The translations under genes and the position numbers were made by a program. DNA of 64,000 nt from Gyrodactylus bullatarudis (lineage: Eukaryota; Platyhelminthes; Monogenea; Gyrodactylidea; Gyrodactylidae): assembly GCA_012064415.1 (NCBI GenBank), contig SSNU01000279.1, positions 248,001-312,000 of the forward strand, in the 5' to 3' direction. This document shows positions 12,510 through 26,106 of the stretch, one piece after another. How positions within the stretch are numbered: position 1 is the first letter of the stretch; each line of letters starts with the position of its first letter. The notes under the pieces are model-generated. The model was not told where the DNA came from. It was given only the letters and a program-made list of their open reading frames with translations, and searched no databases.

Positions 12510-15500
12510 ATGGTGAAGCAAAAGTCCATTGAACATGAAGAGTCTTATTTCGCCAATACAGATGGCCAATACTATACAAATCAGTCTACAGAGACATTCT
12601 TCCGTGATGGTAAAAGGAGAATTGACTTTGTAATAGCTTTTGCGAAGGCAGATTATGGTGTGAAAAAGAAGCAAATAAAGTTTCTCCGCTTACTGGCTTC
12701 GAAGGATATTGAAATTGAGGTAATTGTAAGGATAGGGATCTGCCAACATTATAATTATTCAACATCCTTCATTAATAGAATAAGAACGGGGGTCTCCCAA
12801 CATGGCAAAGCTTACATGATATGACGTCATCGGTAAGAAAAAACGGGGGTCCATAACTAAAGTCAGATTAAAAATGGAATTTTATCGATTTTCATTCGAA
12901 AACAAATATCCCGATCATATCAACTTTGAACTCGTCTAGTTTTCACCGATTATGATATTGATGCATAAAATTTAGGCAAGTGAAACAACTTTTCATTCTG
13001 CATCGGATGGAGTTATTTTTATTGATGTAGAACGAAAAAAATATATTTCGCTTATTAATGGAGCTAGATTAATGGAAAAAGGTTTAGAGGCAAGAGCATA
13101 GCGATATTAGCCAAAATACAAATTTTTATAATTTTATTGTGAAGTTCAAGCCTTATTTGGCGCTTCAGAACACACGAGGTTCTAAAAATATTTTTGAAAA
13201 TTAATGGTCGTACTCATGAGTAATCAGGTAGAAATATTTCGATCGATTATTTTTCGGATAATACATTTTCTAGGAGGTTTAGTGTATTAATTTTTTCAAA
13301 CTTTGACCTGGAAATATTTTATTGAGGATCACAATTAACTTCGTTATCATTTGGGAGATAAATTATAAATTTCTTGATCATTTTCTACTTCTTGATACTG
13401 AAATTTTGAGGGTCTAAGGTCGGCCAAAAATGGCGATCTTGTCAAAAATTCAACGGCGATTATCAGTTTCCTTTTCTTGATTTGAAAATCACTATTGGAA
13501 AATCATTAAAATATTCTAGCTCAAAGCTCAAAAAGGGGCTATTTAGGTTGTTTTTTTTGTAAAAAACATAGATTCCAAACTTGATATCAACCAAATTTAT
13601 ATTGCAGATTGAAACATCGAATGGACTCATCGTCGACATGTTAAGGACCAATATGGATTTAACTGACAAGATGTACCAGCCAATATTTCATTCTGCTGGG
13701 TTAGATACACCGAGTACCAGGTCAACTGAGATTAGTATTCCGGATACTGAGAGTACGGAGGTATGGTATATTGCCAATATTTTAACCCTTCTTCTCAATC
13801 TAAAGGTTAATATTTGAGTTTTCTAATTTGTGCTCAAAGACCCTGAGAAATTTTTTTCATGGCTAGTATTGATCCAAAATCTTTGAAGCTACAACAGATA
13901 GAGTAGATACCATTGTATATTTGAATTAAACTGGTGTGATTACTGTTTTATAAGGTTTAAATAGGTTTAAAAAACGTTTCAAACAAAAATTAATATTTTG
14001 ATAAAAAACAACTTTCTTTGAATTTATTTGAACGATAATATTGTCGAACTTCATCAAAAATATTTCTTTGAATTATTATAGCATGTGTTTAACGAATGAT
14101 AGAACTAAGTTCTTTGCTTATAACAAGAGATTAATAAATATCCTATCGAAAGATTGGTAAAAGGATTATTTTCTGAGGCTTAGATGAATAACAATGAGTT
14201 GCTCAAGGGGTTACGTGAGACTCTGAGGATCTTAATAATATTAAAAAATTAATTTGGTTTTTAAATATCTTGATTTTACATTGACTTAATTCTCTTTAAT
14301 CTTCTTCGACAGATGATGAAACATCTCCAAGCACATGATTAAGAATAGATAATGTCTGTTCAAATAATTTATACAAGATTTGAGCAGTATTTTCATCTGT
14401 AAATTTTTTTTATAATAGTTTTATAGTTAAAAAATTCTCTTGAATATCGTTTTATGATTAATTTTTTATTCTCAAATCATTGTTAAGTTCCTTGAATATG
14501 TTCTATTTAGGAAAAATACCACACATATGCCAATCGGTAGGAAAAGCAATTCTCTCTTGCATAAGCTTTTTTTCTAATGCAATATGGTTAAAACTATACT
14601 CGATGAATTTAAGAATTTATAATTTTTACAAAAATCTCAATGTTTTCATCAAGATGTCAGCATTTTTTAAAGATATTTTGAAATCCGAATCGAAAGGCAA
14701 ACTTTACTGGCTTAAGAAAATATTTAATTTTAAATTTTGAGTTGGTGCCAGTTTTTTGAACTTTGAGCTTGAAAATTCTATTGATTTTAGAGTGTGACAG
14801 TAATCTGAAGTAAGTTTTAAGGTTTACCATCAGACAAGGAAAACAAATATGGTAGATGATATTTTGAGAAATGACACATTATGAATTTCTCGATTAATTT
14901 TACTGCTTAAAAGTGTTCCTTTTGATTCGGATTTCAAAAAATTCTCAGACTATAAGTTCTCAAATCACAGTTCTTTGTAATAATATTATATCAAAATATA
15001 TTCCAACTTTAAACTACATCAACCCTATTTATACAGATTAGTACAGAAAAAGAACCCTCCCCTTGGAAACAAAAGGTTTGTCATTTATTCTAATGTATTG
15101 ATGAAATCCTTGTAGAAGAACAACATGGAAGAAGTCATATCCGGTTCACGAGTAAGTCAGGGATTCTAACAAAAATATTCAATAAAAGTTTAAGGAAATG
15201 CTCAAGTCGAAAAAGTCGATACTTTATTTTGCAAAAATCCATGCCCCATGGAAAGTTATGAAGATGTATGCGGAAATTTTGAAAATCAGAAAACCCATTA
15301 AGCGTGACAAGGTAAGGAAAAACATCTTTTTCAGCCTTTCATATTTTGCAGTAACTTATCTGTATAACATTGGTAAAAATTGGTAAAAGTGTGTCTTTTG
15401 CATAGGTTTCCAAGAAATCTTGAGAAAATTTGAAGATCACGATGAAAAAATGAGATTTTTGTTATCAGAACAAAAATTTTCTTGTGGAATTTTAATTTCT

Positions 15501-18500
15501 TTTGACTGGTGCTTCGGATACACTACTCTCTATTATAATACTAACTTTTCAAATTAAACTATAGCATACCCAATAATAGTCTTATATCGATTTCCAGATT
15601 GAATCTCTCTTGATGAGACCTCCGAAGAAACGCAATTACTGGAAACTTTTCAGCTTAACATCCAATGAAGTGAAACCTATCTCATTTCCTCTGACAATCC
15701 CTTTTAAAAGTGAAGAGGAAGATCTGTGAGTTGCAGTTTATTAGTTAAAATCTTTTTTGGTTGAGGAATAATTTCATTGGTCCAAATAATACTGGAATTC
15801 TATTGGTCAGTAAAGGGCTAAACTTTTAGAGAAGAGCTATAGCTAACTTATACTAAATTAGAATTTGAAAAAAAAAGTTTTATTCGATATGAATTTTTTT
15901 ATATACAAGGACCTAAAAAAATCTAATTTTAATCCTCTCTAGATATCAAATTGATCAAAATAACAAGAATGACTTCTTCACACAATCCGAGAGATCGCTT
16001 GTCATTGATTTTATTATGAGAAAATTGAAAAAGATAAATACCAAGGATAGTAAACTTCCATCCACCTCTACTGACTTGGAGAGTGACTCAGACTACAAAT
16101 CTGAAGAGGATCATGGCACAATTGAAGATATGAGCATAACAAGAATGATTAAGGAGAAAGTTTTTCTGGCTGCTTATCCATTACATGAGGTAATTACAAA
16201 TAAGTGTTTTTTTGGCGCCAAAAATTAAATTTCTTTAGTTTTGTTTATTAAAAGAAAAAATAAATACAAAATAAAATTTGAAAAGATTTTTCAATTTAGC
16301 CAAACAAAAAATGGAAGATTAATGCTTCGGTAAACTTGAAAATAATGCTTCAAAGATATTGGGCATCATATGGGAAGTTGTTAAGGGAGCAACCGTTGGA
16401 CTATATTCGACTTTACTTTGGTGAAAGTGTCGGAATGTACTTTGCATGGATGAGCTTCTATTTGAAAGCTCTAATACCTATAAGCCTGATGGGTCTTATG
16501 GTTTTCTTTGGAAGTTTTTTGAATACAAACGAAGATAACTACTTGTTAGTCAAGTTGAAGTTTTGTAAATTTCATTTTACCCAAATTAGTGGACAACTTT
16601 TCGATATTAGAGGACACGTTGACAAAATTAGTAAGCAAGTTCCCAAGATAAGAATAATAAGAGGAGTGATTACCAAATGGGTTACTCAAAATTAGTGTTC
16701 CTTTTTCTCGAATTTATTGGAATGCTTAAACAAAATTACAAGAGATTTTCTACAATATTAAGAAAAATATATCGAAAAATTGTCTACTAATTTCGTAAAA
16801 TGACTATAAAATAGAGAATCTATAATAAATTGTAATACTGTATCTCATTTATCAATTTAATAACTTTAGAAAAGATGTTTGTATTGACAATGGGAACATT
16901 CTCATGTGTCCAGATTGCAAGTATGGCTGCAAATTCTGGAGAATGCGTCAGGCCTGTTCAAGGACGAGATTCTCTAGAATGCTCGACAACGGTTGGACTG
17001 TTTTCTTTGCTTTAATTGTAGCCTTATGGTGTAAGAATTTGAGAAAAAGCGTTTAATATTTTATTCAGCGACATTATTCCTAGAGTTTTGGAAGCGATAT
17101 CAATTTCGTTTAGCCTATCGGTGGAATGTTAATGAACTCGAGACAAGCCATGAACCGGCTAGACCAGAATTCATCAGTTTAATTGATACGAAAAAGTATG
17201 ACACCCATGTTAACCCTATCACAGACGTAAGCTAGTTAAATAAATTTATGTTGATTAGATGAAAGAGCCAAAAATATCTATGAAACAACGAATTCCCATG
17301 TACTGCCTTGGCTATTTTATTACAATTTTATCAGTAAGATTTAATTTGAAATTTAGATTTTTATTTAAGACTGATCTGATCTACCTATTAAAAATACCCT
17401 AGTTCATTGAAAACTGAATAATCATTTAGAATATTTCTTTCGTCATAATGAATTTTTTTGCGTTTTCATTAGATTCTGTCTTCATAATTCAAAATACGGC
17501 TAAATATCTTTTATTTTTATTGATAAAAGTAAAATTATACGACCGGTTTCTTCTAATAAAAACGAATACTCAGGCCTGTAGAAGGAAGCCTCGTTCTGAA
17601 AAGAACTTTTTACCAAAATAAGGATCTTGAATAATTATTACAATTAATGAATGGTGCAGCACCTATACTTACAAAGGTTAACTAGAAATATTTCATTCTA
17701 GGTGCTTAGGTAATATAATAAGACGTTCCTGTGGGATATATTACCTAAGCCCCTAGAACGAAATATTTATAGTTAATTATTATAAGACTGAATCGATAAT
17801 TTAAATTTATATGCAAATTAAATTCTTTTGTCGTAAAACCTGATATTCAAAATGATTTAAAAGCATTTATAGGCATTTTGTTGCACTGCTAAATATTAAT
17901 CAGTGATTATTAATTCTTATAATAAATTTCATAGGTGTTAATAAGTGTGGGGTTTCTGCTGGCCAATATTGCCTACAAGAATTGGATCATCAAGGTTTTA
18001 ATACAGAGTAAAAGCCCATTCTTCCAGGTATTCGCAACAAACATAACCAGTATATCTGGAGCTCTGTTAAACTTTATTGGAATTTTAATTCTAAACGTGG
18101 TTTATCCAAAAATTGCCCAGTGGGTCAACGATAAGGAATACCATCGGACTCAGACGCAATATGACAATTCGTTATTCCTGAAGATGTTTTGCTTACAATT
18201 TGTGAATTATTTTTTATCCTTTTTTTACCTTGCCTTTTTCCGAGCACATACAGCTCCGTTACCTGGCGATGAACCTGAATTATTACAAAGCATTCCTGTA
18301 AGTTTTACCCTTTCTTAACATGGCTAATGAAAATTCTGTATTTCCAGTGTCAAATGGGCGATTGTCTTTATGATTTATTCTTACAACTACTCATAGTCTT
18401 TACTGGAAAACAGATCAATAGTTCCCTCCAAGAATCCTTTATCCCGTGAGTATATACAAGCTAGTTTTCTCCGAATATGAGCCCAATCAAGGCCATTATT

Positions 18501-21500
18501 TGAGTTTTCTCATTTTATCAACGTTAAAGCTCAAAATTCTTGCTAATCGCTTAAATAGCGAAAATCTAATTGTTTGTCCAACGTCAGATATCAGTGATTT
18601 ATTATTATCAGTACATACTAACTCCTTTTTGCACAGGTTATTGATGACATCTAACTTGATTGAGATTGTCTTCTCAAACCTAGATTCGAGCCCGGGTCTT
18701 CCAAGTTGTGAGGTGACATTTCTAACCCGCGTTCGTCTCAAAAATCCCATAGGCTATGTAGTACTGACGAGTTCTAATAAAGATGAAACGCGTCTACATC
18801 TGCTGCTGTTATTTAAGTCTAGCTTGTCCAACTTCTAACATCTAGGTGTGAGAAGGAAATCTTCGTCAAGTAAGATAACATATTGACAACCTGTGAAAAT
18901 AGTTCATCTACTATTCTTGATTTCAATGCAAAATTTAGTGATTATGAGTTTGAATCTAGACTAGATAAAGTTATTTCTTTTTGAGATCTGAGATTCCATA
19001 ATCAATCTCAATCAATTTAGATTTATCAAAAAGGCCTATCAGAAATCAAAGTACAAGAAATATCACAAGGTAATTTACGAAGACTCTGATGAGGAATACG
19101 ATCCATCCCTTCGTCTGACATTAACAACAGAAAATTCAGTGGATAAACAGAGATGGCTAGCAACCTTGAATTTGTGCCGGAATGATTTGATACTATCAGA
19201 ACCAGGAATAAATCCATTGTTTCCCGAATATCTTGAAATGAGTATGTAAAAGAATTCCATACAAATACTTTGATTCAATCTTTAACATTAATTTTTGTTT
19301 AATTTCTAGTGTTACAGTATGGCTTTATAACTCTCTTCGTAGCTGCATTTCCATTGGCTCCATTTTTCGCTCTGGTCAATAATATCTTTGAGATTCGTCA
19401 AGATGCCAAGAAATTCCTCAACATTTTCCGAAGGACTGTGCCAGTTAGAGCAAAGAACATTGGCATTTGGTATAGATTCCTTGATGTTATATCGAGTCTT
19501 TCAATACGTACGAACGTGAGTTATCTTTCTACTGCTATCAGTAATCAGTGTGCTATTTCTGGTTTAAGTTTTATTTGGTGGTGAATCAAAATTATCAATT
19601 ATAACTAATTAGTTCTTCCAGATCTGAAATAATAGCCCATTTGGATAAATAAGAATATTTTTTCGAATCATTTTTGATCACCAAATTTTAGTTGATTTTC
19701 AAATGATGAATAGAAATCGAAATTCAAAGACTTCTTTCTATAGTTTTACACTGAGTCTAACTCACTTCTTCTTGTTCAATAGGCTTTCATAATTGCGATA
19801 ACTTCACAATTCATTCAGAGAATTGTCTATCAAACTCTATACAATCCTGGCTCCAATAGCCTGGATGGCTATCTTGAATTCAGTCTTTCACGTATGGATA
19901 TTAAGAGATTCAAGAGTGATGATCGTGTAAATCAATCAACTTGCAGGTATGTTTTAAAAATATTATCCATTTTACAATTTTACTTGTAAGTAGATTGAAT
20001 AATTATTTAAAATATTTAAAATTTGTATCAAAAATATTTCCCAAATTACCTAAACCTGATTAACATGAAAATTTACTTTATATACAAAAAACTCCGGAAA
20101 GTCAGGAAAAACTCTTTTTCGAATTCCATAATGAAATAAGTCAAAAAGTAAGTTGTAGAAATTGAAAAGATTACTGAAAAAATTTCAATCCGATCAAAAT
20201 TAAGCCGTATTTCAAATTTCAAAAATGAACCAAATTTCCACTTTTTCAACTTTCGAACCCGAAATTTTTATCGATTTCAAAGTTTTGAAGCATTTAAATG
20301 CCGATGTTTGAGATCAGCATCAGACATAGAATTCGAATCGGAAAATTTGAATTTATTGATTATAATCAATAATAATTATCACGAAGGAGAATTATTTTAA
20401 AGTTCAAAATTGTATATTATTACTTTCTACATCCACGACTGAATTCAAATCATTCGTCTAATGCTGATCTCAAATATCTGCATTTAAATGCTTCACTGAT
20501 TCGAGAAACATATATTTGAAATGCTCTTTCTCTTTCCACACTTTGCTAGGGAATTTTAGAGGTTCTCTTTGTATTTCGTTGTATTTATGGCAACTAAAAT
20601 CCTATTTGGAATGCCTATATATAAATTTCCTTTAAATTTCTTTTAATAATCACCATAACACTATGACCTTCATGGGTTTAAGTAAACAAGAAACAATTAT
20701 TGCATAAACGAATGTTTAATGTTTCGATGAAAAAACGTAAAAGAAAGGTTCTACTTCTCTTCTCTCGAAAAAAGGGGTTTATACCAACTACACGAGGGAG
20801 TTTTTGTTAAAAAGGTAAGATTACTTTTTGAGATAAGGGCCAGGAGGTTATCACTATACATTCAATAAATATAACATTGTTATTGCTAAAAGTTGAAATA
20901 CATGGGTAAATTTTGCTTGGCTATCAATAGTTTCTGTTGCTTCAATCATATACAAGTGAAAATTTATGATATGCAATATTTTTCAATCAATCAAACTTAT
21001 TGATTCTCTCTAACGGATAAGGTCCTAAGAACACTGTCCTTGAATAAAGGGATTTTATAGTTTTTATTTAAAAAATTCTTGTAATCATCCACAAATATGA
21101 ACTCAATATATACCTCAATTTTTACTATAAATAAGAAAAACAGTAAATTGAAATTAGCCGATAACTTCTGAATTTGACACGATCTAATTCAGATCATCTG
21201 AGAATAGTAAACGAACAGAAATTTGTTGAGAATAAAATTGTCAAAAGAAACTGGAATTATCTTTTATTTTGACCCAATAAATACTTTTTTTTTTCATTTT
21301 CATTTTCTTGGAAAATTCTTTTGTCTCGCTTTAACTGGCGGCATCAACCGATAATATAAATATAACTTGGTAATGCACCTCTTATATCTTATTAGCTAAA
21401 TTTGGATTTAAGCAGTAAATTTACAAAAAGTATCTAGGCCACTTTTATTCTCGTACTAGGTTCAAACCCTTCCACATCGGGCACAATAAACACTCTTTAC

Positions 21501-23316
21501 GTGTTCCCATACATCATTACTTGTATTTTATTCCTATACATAAATAAAAATGTTTCAATTTCAAAAAAAAGAATGTTTAAGAAATTGTAATTGTAATTCC
21601 ATATTAAGTGTTAACATTAAAACCATATGGAATTAATATTTGATAGATGTATGATCTAGATATTTTTCAAAAGAAATAGTCCAATTCAAAGACACGTTTT
21701 TTCCAGCTACTTTGATTATCGAACAGGCCCTTACGATCCAGTTGGAGCATATCGTTTAACAACCGTATCATGGCATATTTTTGCCGCCAAATTTGTGTTT
21801 GTTCTCATATTCGAGGTAAGAACTATTATCTTAATACAGATACTATTATTAACAAGAGACCTTGCTAATAAGGGAACTATTTAAAAAAGTTTTTGCACCC
21901 TACTAAGAGTTAATATGATTATGAGTATAATGTTGATAAAAATTCCAACTGGCCAAAATTAGGCCATTTTTGAATTTTGAAATCGCTCCAAATCACGGAA
22001 TCAATGAATAACTTTAAATTTGTACTAAAAGAATTCATTAAAATCAGCTGGTTACGACCATCTCTCTTCCAGAGATCTAATCCAAATTTGAATCAAATCA
22101 CTTTAAGTAGCATTCTGTCTGATGTTCTGTATTTATTTAAATAATTATTTAACTCTTTCAGACTATTGAAAAAGGGGCTTAATATCTTAATAGATTATGT
22201 AGAGAAGAAAGATTTCAACTTTTTCCTGTCTGGTTGGCTAATCTTGATCTATTTGATTACCCTATAACGCTAAAAGTTTTCTATTTCAAATTGGTTTTAA
22301 TGAAACCTCTTTAAAAGGCATGTAATCATTGTTTTAACAGCAAAAACAACATGGCTTAGTTAAAGTAACAATAAAAGTCTGTAAAGGAAATGATGTGGAA
22401 CTATATTCCTTCCCCTAATAGACTCTAGACTTTTAAAAGAATATTTTTATCTAAAGGTAACATCAATGCTAACATCCTCACAAACAGAGGCACGTACATT
22501 TCAAGTATGCAATAGCCATTGGAAATGAAGTTTGGTTTAGCTTACTTTTACTATATACAACAGAGTCCAATTTTGAATAAAAATTTAAGTATATCATCAT
22601 CATTATCATGTGTTTTTTTCTCTGAAACATGCATGTACAACAGAAAACAGGATGACTAAGAATCATGTTATTTTAAATTAAATCATCATCTAAAACCAAC
22701 TGTTCAAACTAAATTTTGATAAACTGAATAAGATGACTATCCTTTTTGTAAAACTTAAAAATTAACCTATTAGAATTGAGAAAAAATGTCGACCAATCAA
22801 AATTGACCAAGGATTAATTTGACATTTCTGAGTAGACTCTCTCTTGGTCTCAAATTCGATTCTAGCAACATTGAACATAATCAAGGAATGTAATAGTTTG
22901 ATATCTTGTCCTATACAAAAATCCTTTAGATGCCCCCTTAAATTTAACAAGCTAGTGATAAGCTTAAATTTTGTTGTTCTTTAAAATTGATTTTGTAAAA
23001 TTTATTCTAGAATTTAGTCATTGTTGTAAAGAAGGTGATCCAAGTCCTGGTTCCAGATCTACCCAATGATCTTCGTATAAAGATTATGCATGAAAATCGA
23101 ATTCTTCAAAGTTTTGTAATGAAGGTTAAGGAGAAGAGTTGTCCTACTTGCGAGAAACGCAATACCCTCGATAAGATGAAAATAATTAATGAAACCTCTG
23201 GTGTAAAGACTCTCCGTAAATTGAAGAAAAAATCAAAGAGTTTAAATAACCTTAGAGAATTGAACACTCAAATAAAGGATAACACAATGAATACACTGGC
23301 GAGTGTCTTATTTTGA
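12510..23316 (+). CDS. Anoctamin (TMEM16) 2, complete tandem paralogue
   Basis: Predicted Ca2+-activated channel or scramblase of 1011 aa in 18 exons: 12510-12719, 13608-13760, 15037-15075, 15116-15151, 15195-15311, 15598-15725, 15943-16189, 16300-16544, 16870-17030, 17069-17226, 17259-17333, 17935-18297, 18348-18445, 19021-19241, 19310-19515, 19783-19946, 21707-21815, 23011-23316. Their summed length divides by three and frame holds throughout. The N-terminal anoctamin dimerisation domain is clear (FFRDGKRRIDFVIA; FAKIHAPWKVMKMYAEILK; VFLAAYPLHE). Then come the Cys loop MCPDCKYGCKFW, EYLEM and EIRQD Ca2+-site motifs, and a lysine-rich tail. Two exons are tiny (13 and 12 codons) and two introns are ultrashort (38 and 32 nt). 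At the position of the TM6 Ca2+-site Asn it has Ser (SSLQE against NFINE in paralogue 1). The ATG at 12510 is the first in frame; a further upstream exon is possible. Confidence 0.92.
13440..13607. repeat. Degraded foldback family 1 end
   Basis: Ends with GTAAAAAACATAGATTCC and AACTTGATATCAACCAAATTTATA, a diverged family 1 terminus that runs into the acceptor of the second anoctamin-2 exon at 13608. Confidence 0.45.
14090..14215 (+). repeat. Dispersed repeat, also at 31270-31400
   Basis: Shares ACGAATGATAGA, the GAGATTAATA block, TATTTTCTGAG-CTT and GATGAATAA-AATGAG with 31270-31400 in the same orientation. No coding potential is seen. Confidence 0.5.
14592..14835. repeat. Foldback family 1, 5' half, variant with CTCGATGAATTT end
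   Basis: Starts ACTATACTCGATGAATTTAA followed by ATTTTTACAAAAATCTCAAT. This end type is shared with the copies at 27505-28176 and 40599-40902. The 3' half is not evident. Confidence 0.55.
17678..17777. repeat. Hairpin-forming inverted repeat in anoctamin-2 intron
   Basis: Arms of about 40 nt: GTTAACTAGAAATATTTC, CTAGG and CTTAGGTAATATA on the left, TATATTACCTAAG, CCTAG and GAAATATTTATAGTTAA on the right, with a short loop. It lies in intron 17334-17934 and is probably a MITE remnant. Confidence 0.7.
20288..20500. repeat. Inverted repeat in anoctamin-2 intron
   Basis: AAGCATTTAAATGC, TTTGAGATCAGCAT and TAGAATTCGAAT on the left mirror GAATTCAAAT, ATGCTGATCTCAAA and GCATTTAAATGCTT on the right. 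Probably a small palindromic element; no gene seen. Confidence 0.6.
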
Positions 23317-23372
23317 AACGATTATTATGTAAATTGATAAATATAAATATTAAATATTATAGTTTAAAATAG

Positions 23373-23378
23373 AATAAA
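23373..23378 (+). other. Poly(A) signal, anoctamin 2
   Basis: AATAAA 57 bp after the TGA of anoctamin 2. Confidence 0.6.
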
Positions 23379-24190
23379 AACTTTATTTATTCATAAAATA
23401 CAATCAATGATGGCAATATTTCATGGAAAAATCTGCAGCCATTTTACTTGTAAAGCTGCTTGCTTACGACTCCAGCTAAGGTATACTGAATAATATAAAG
23501 GTTGATTCTTTTCTGAATCTGATTTGGGTTTTGAAATAGATTTGTAACTAGATTATTGAATATTCATTGATAAAGCTTACTTTTCCTCAGATTTATCATT
23601 TTTTTAATTCTCTCTGAGTAGTTAAATATTCTTTTAGTTTTTAAAATCAAGCTCACAGTATGCAGAAAATAATCAAGATATCAAATCCAATCAGTCGTAA
23701 TCTTGTAAATCTAAAAGTTCATACTCCACCTTTTTTGTAGGGAGGGGTATCGGATAAATCCTTCACCCCTTCTTCGGCCTAATGTTTAAATATATATACA
23801 TGTAATGGATTTGAATAAATTTCAATCCAAGAGATATAGAGGCAGGGTTGGTGAATTTAATGAATACCAAAAAAAACATGTTGCATGCGATTATTGTAAT
23901 AAAAATACCCATGGCTTATATTTTTGCCATTCGTAATTTTATTGAATTAAACAGTTTTTTTTGTTTAGTTCAATATGAAATTTTATTTGCTCTATACAGT
24001 TCCGCAGAATAGATGGAGAAGCCTAAAATCTGATAAGATGTACTTCATCATGTATATTACCGTCAGTCCAAGCTTAGTTATTTTACATTTAAATTAGAAT
24101 GTATTTTATTCAATTTGAATCATCATGGAATCTATAAATTATTGTTATTGTAAATGATATCTTAACAAGTAAACCTGCTTTATTTACATT

Positions 24191-24773
24191 AAATGATATG
24201 AAGTTGGGAATCTATGATTTTCACAGAAATATCGATATTTTCATCAAGAATTCGAATTTTCAAAGATTTTTTGGAATCCTACTCATGTTGCCCACTTTTA
24301 CCAGGTGGAGAAAAAAATTCAAAAGAGGTTTTTCATGATCAAAATTAGACAAGAAAGCTGATTAGTACCGTCAAATTACCGACAGTTTCCCTATTTTCGA
24401 GAGATTTTTAGTTATTGAAATTTCATTGATTTTCAAGTAGTGAAAATGATCAAAAATTCGAAATTCCGCTGCCAAACGATAATGAGGTTATTCATCGGAT
24501 AAGATTCAGTTGAATTGATTTTCTTGTCCAATTTTGATACTGAAAAACCTCTTTTGATCAACCTCCAACTTTCTCATCAATAAAAATTTTCGATCGAAAT
24601 TTGAAAAATGACCATATTTTTCATTAAAAAATTTTTTTTCAGAATTTTTTTCTTCAACTGATAAAAGTGGGCAACATGAATAAGATTCCAAAAAATCTTT
24701 AAAAAATTCTAATTCTTGATGAAAATATATCGTATCGAGATTTCCCAACTTATACGTATCAATTGACTTTATA
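24191..24773. repeat. Foldback family 1, near-complete copy
   Basis: Left AATGATATGAAGTTGGGAA and TCTATGATTTTCACAG; right CCCAACTTATACGTATCAATTG. Inner blocks are mirrored: CATGTTGCCCACTTTTACCA against TAAAAGTGGGCAACATGAAT, and CAAAGATTTTTTGGAATCCT against GATTCCAAAAAATCTT. Confidence 0.85.
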
Positions 24774-25739
24774 CAAGAAAACAATTTGTAGGACATTTCA
24801 GAAGAAAAATAAATAAAACGTTTTATTTATTTTGATAATTTACGCAATTTTGTATTACAGAAGCATAAAAATATACTTTAGTCATATGATGTTAAAATAC
24901 TTGAAGATTAATTTTATCATATCGAAAGGCGGTTTTAGTAATTTTTCGTCCAACTCTAATAAAAGGATCATTTCTGACACATCAACTTTGCCTGTTGAAT
25001 TAAATCGAGTTGAATTAAATTGAAGGTTTCATACGTAGAGTAGACAAAGTCTTCATCACAAAAGAAAATTTTCTGACGCTAAATATAGAAAAACTTCATT
25101 TATATCGATTGAATTTCTCCGACTAATACTTTCCATAAAAAACCTTCAAAACATGACTGCTGTTATTGTTAAATGACATTCTGTGTTTTCTTTGATAGTA
25201 ATTAGTAATGATGACGTAATAATTACGTGTCTTGAATAAATAAAAAAAATATTGATTCATCTGTCTTACACTAGCTGATGGTTTTCGAAGAATAGCAATT
25301 TCGGATTCCAAGAAATAGTAAATTAGTTGATGATTGCTTAAAGAAATTTACATTCGATGGTTCAAAAATTTTTTTCTCCAAACGGTTCAATTACAAACAA
25401 ATAGAAATCTAGGATAAATAAATCTGGTTGATATGTAATACAAATCATAAAGAAAGATTTGAAATTGTAGTCAAATATTTAGAGCCATTTTTGAAAACCT
25501 ATTTGCTGAGGCCCTTAGGAAAAAATAAAATAGTTTTTTATCGTAAAACATTAGCTGTAAATTTCAAATTGATATCTCTCATAGTTTAGAAGATAACTAG
25601 AAGATTCCAATTTTAAATGATATGTCGGAGATTCGAAGTCAATTTAATTATTTTGGCAAGGTTAACAATCTACTAATCTGTGAGATGAAAAAATAATAAT
25701 TTGCCACCAAGATGTATTTGTCAAATCTGACTTCAAAAA

Positions 25740-26106
25740 TAAGTTAAGAGTTCATTCAAGATAATAATTTAGCAAAATTATGAAAGAAATTCTAAAACTC
25801 AAAGACAATAAGAATAAAATGTAAGTTGAAAAAACACCAAAACTCTCCTATCAATAGCAACAGTGGAGAGATAAGTGATAAAAGCTCACATTGGCCAAAG
25901 TATTTGAAGATTATAGGTATAGTTTTTCTGGACACACAGATTAGGTTAATAAGAAATTTCTCTTTCACCCATACATCTATACATGTGAGCGTCTTCACTT
26001 TTCTCTCCACTGTTGCTATTGAGTTTTGGTGTTTTTTCAGCTTACATTTTATTCTTATTTTCTTTCATAATTTGTAAATTATTATTTTGAATGAACTCTT
26101 AACTTA
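25740..26106. repeat. Palindromic element (MITE-like), single copy
   Basis: Outer ends TAAGTTAAGAGTTCATTCAA and TTGAATGAACTCTTAACTTA are reverse complements. So are the inner parts, such as AATAAGAATAAAATGTAAG against CTTACATTTTATTCTTATT, and CAATAGCAACAGTGGAGAG against CTCTCCACTGTTGCTATTG. The loop is about 100 bp. No ORF is supported. Confidence 0.85.

Noticed and set aside
18446..18838. Open 130-codon frame in an anoctamin-2 intron, with TTCGAGCCCGGGTC resembling a Pol III B box
   Set aside because: It begins inside a splice donor and has no protein similarity. A tRNA-derived SINE is possible, but I could not place an A box or the ends.
21455..21500. GGTTCAAACCC, a perfect tRNA B-box match
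   Set aside because: No cloverleaf could be built around it and no A box was found at the right distance; probably SINE debris or chance.
25740..26106. Regular repeats that might suggest a CRISPR array
   Set aside because: The structure is one palindrome, not spaced direct repeats, and the genome is eukaryotic.
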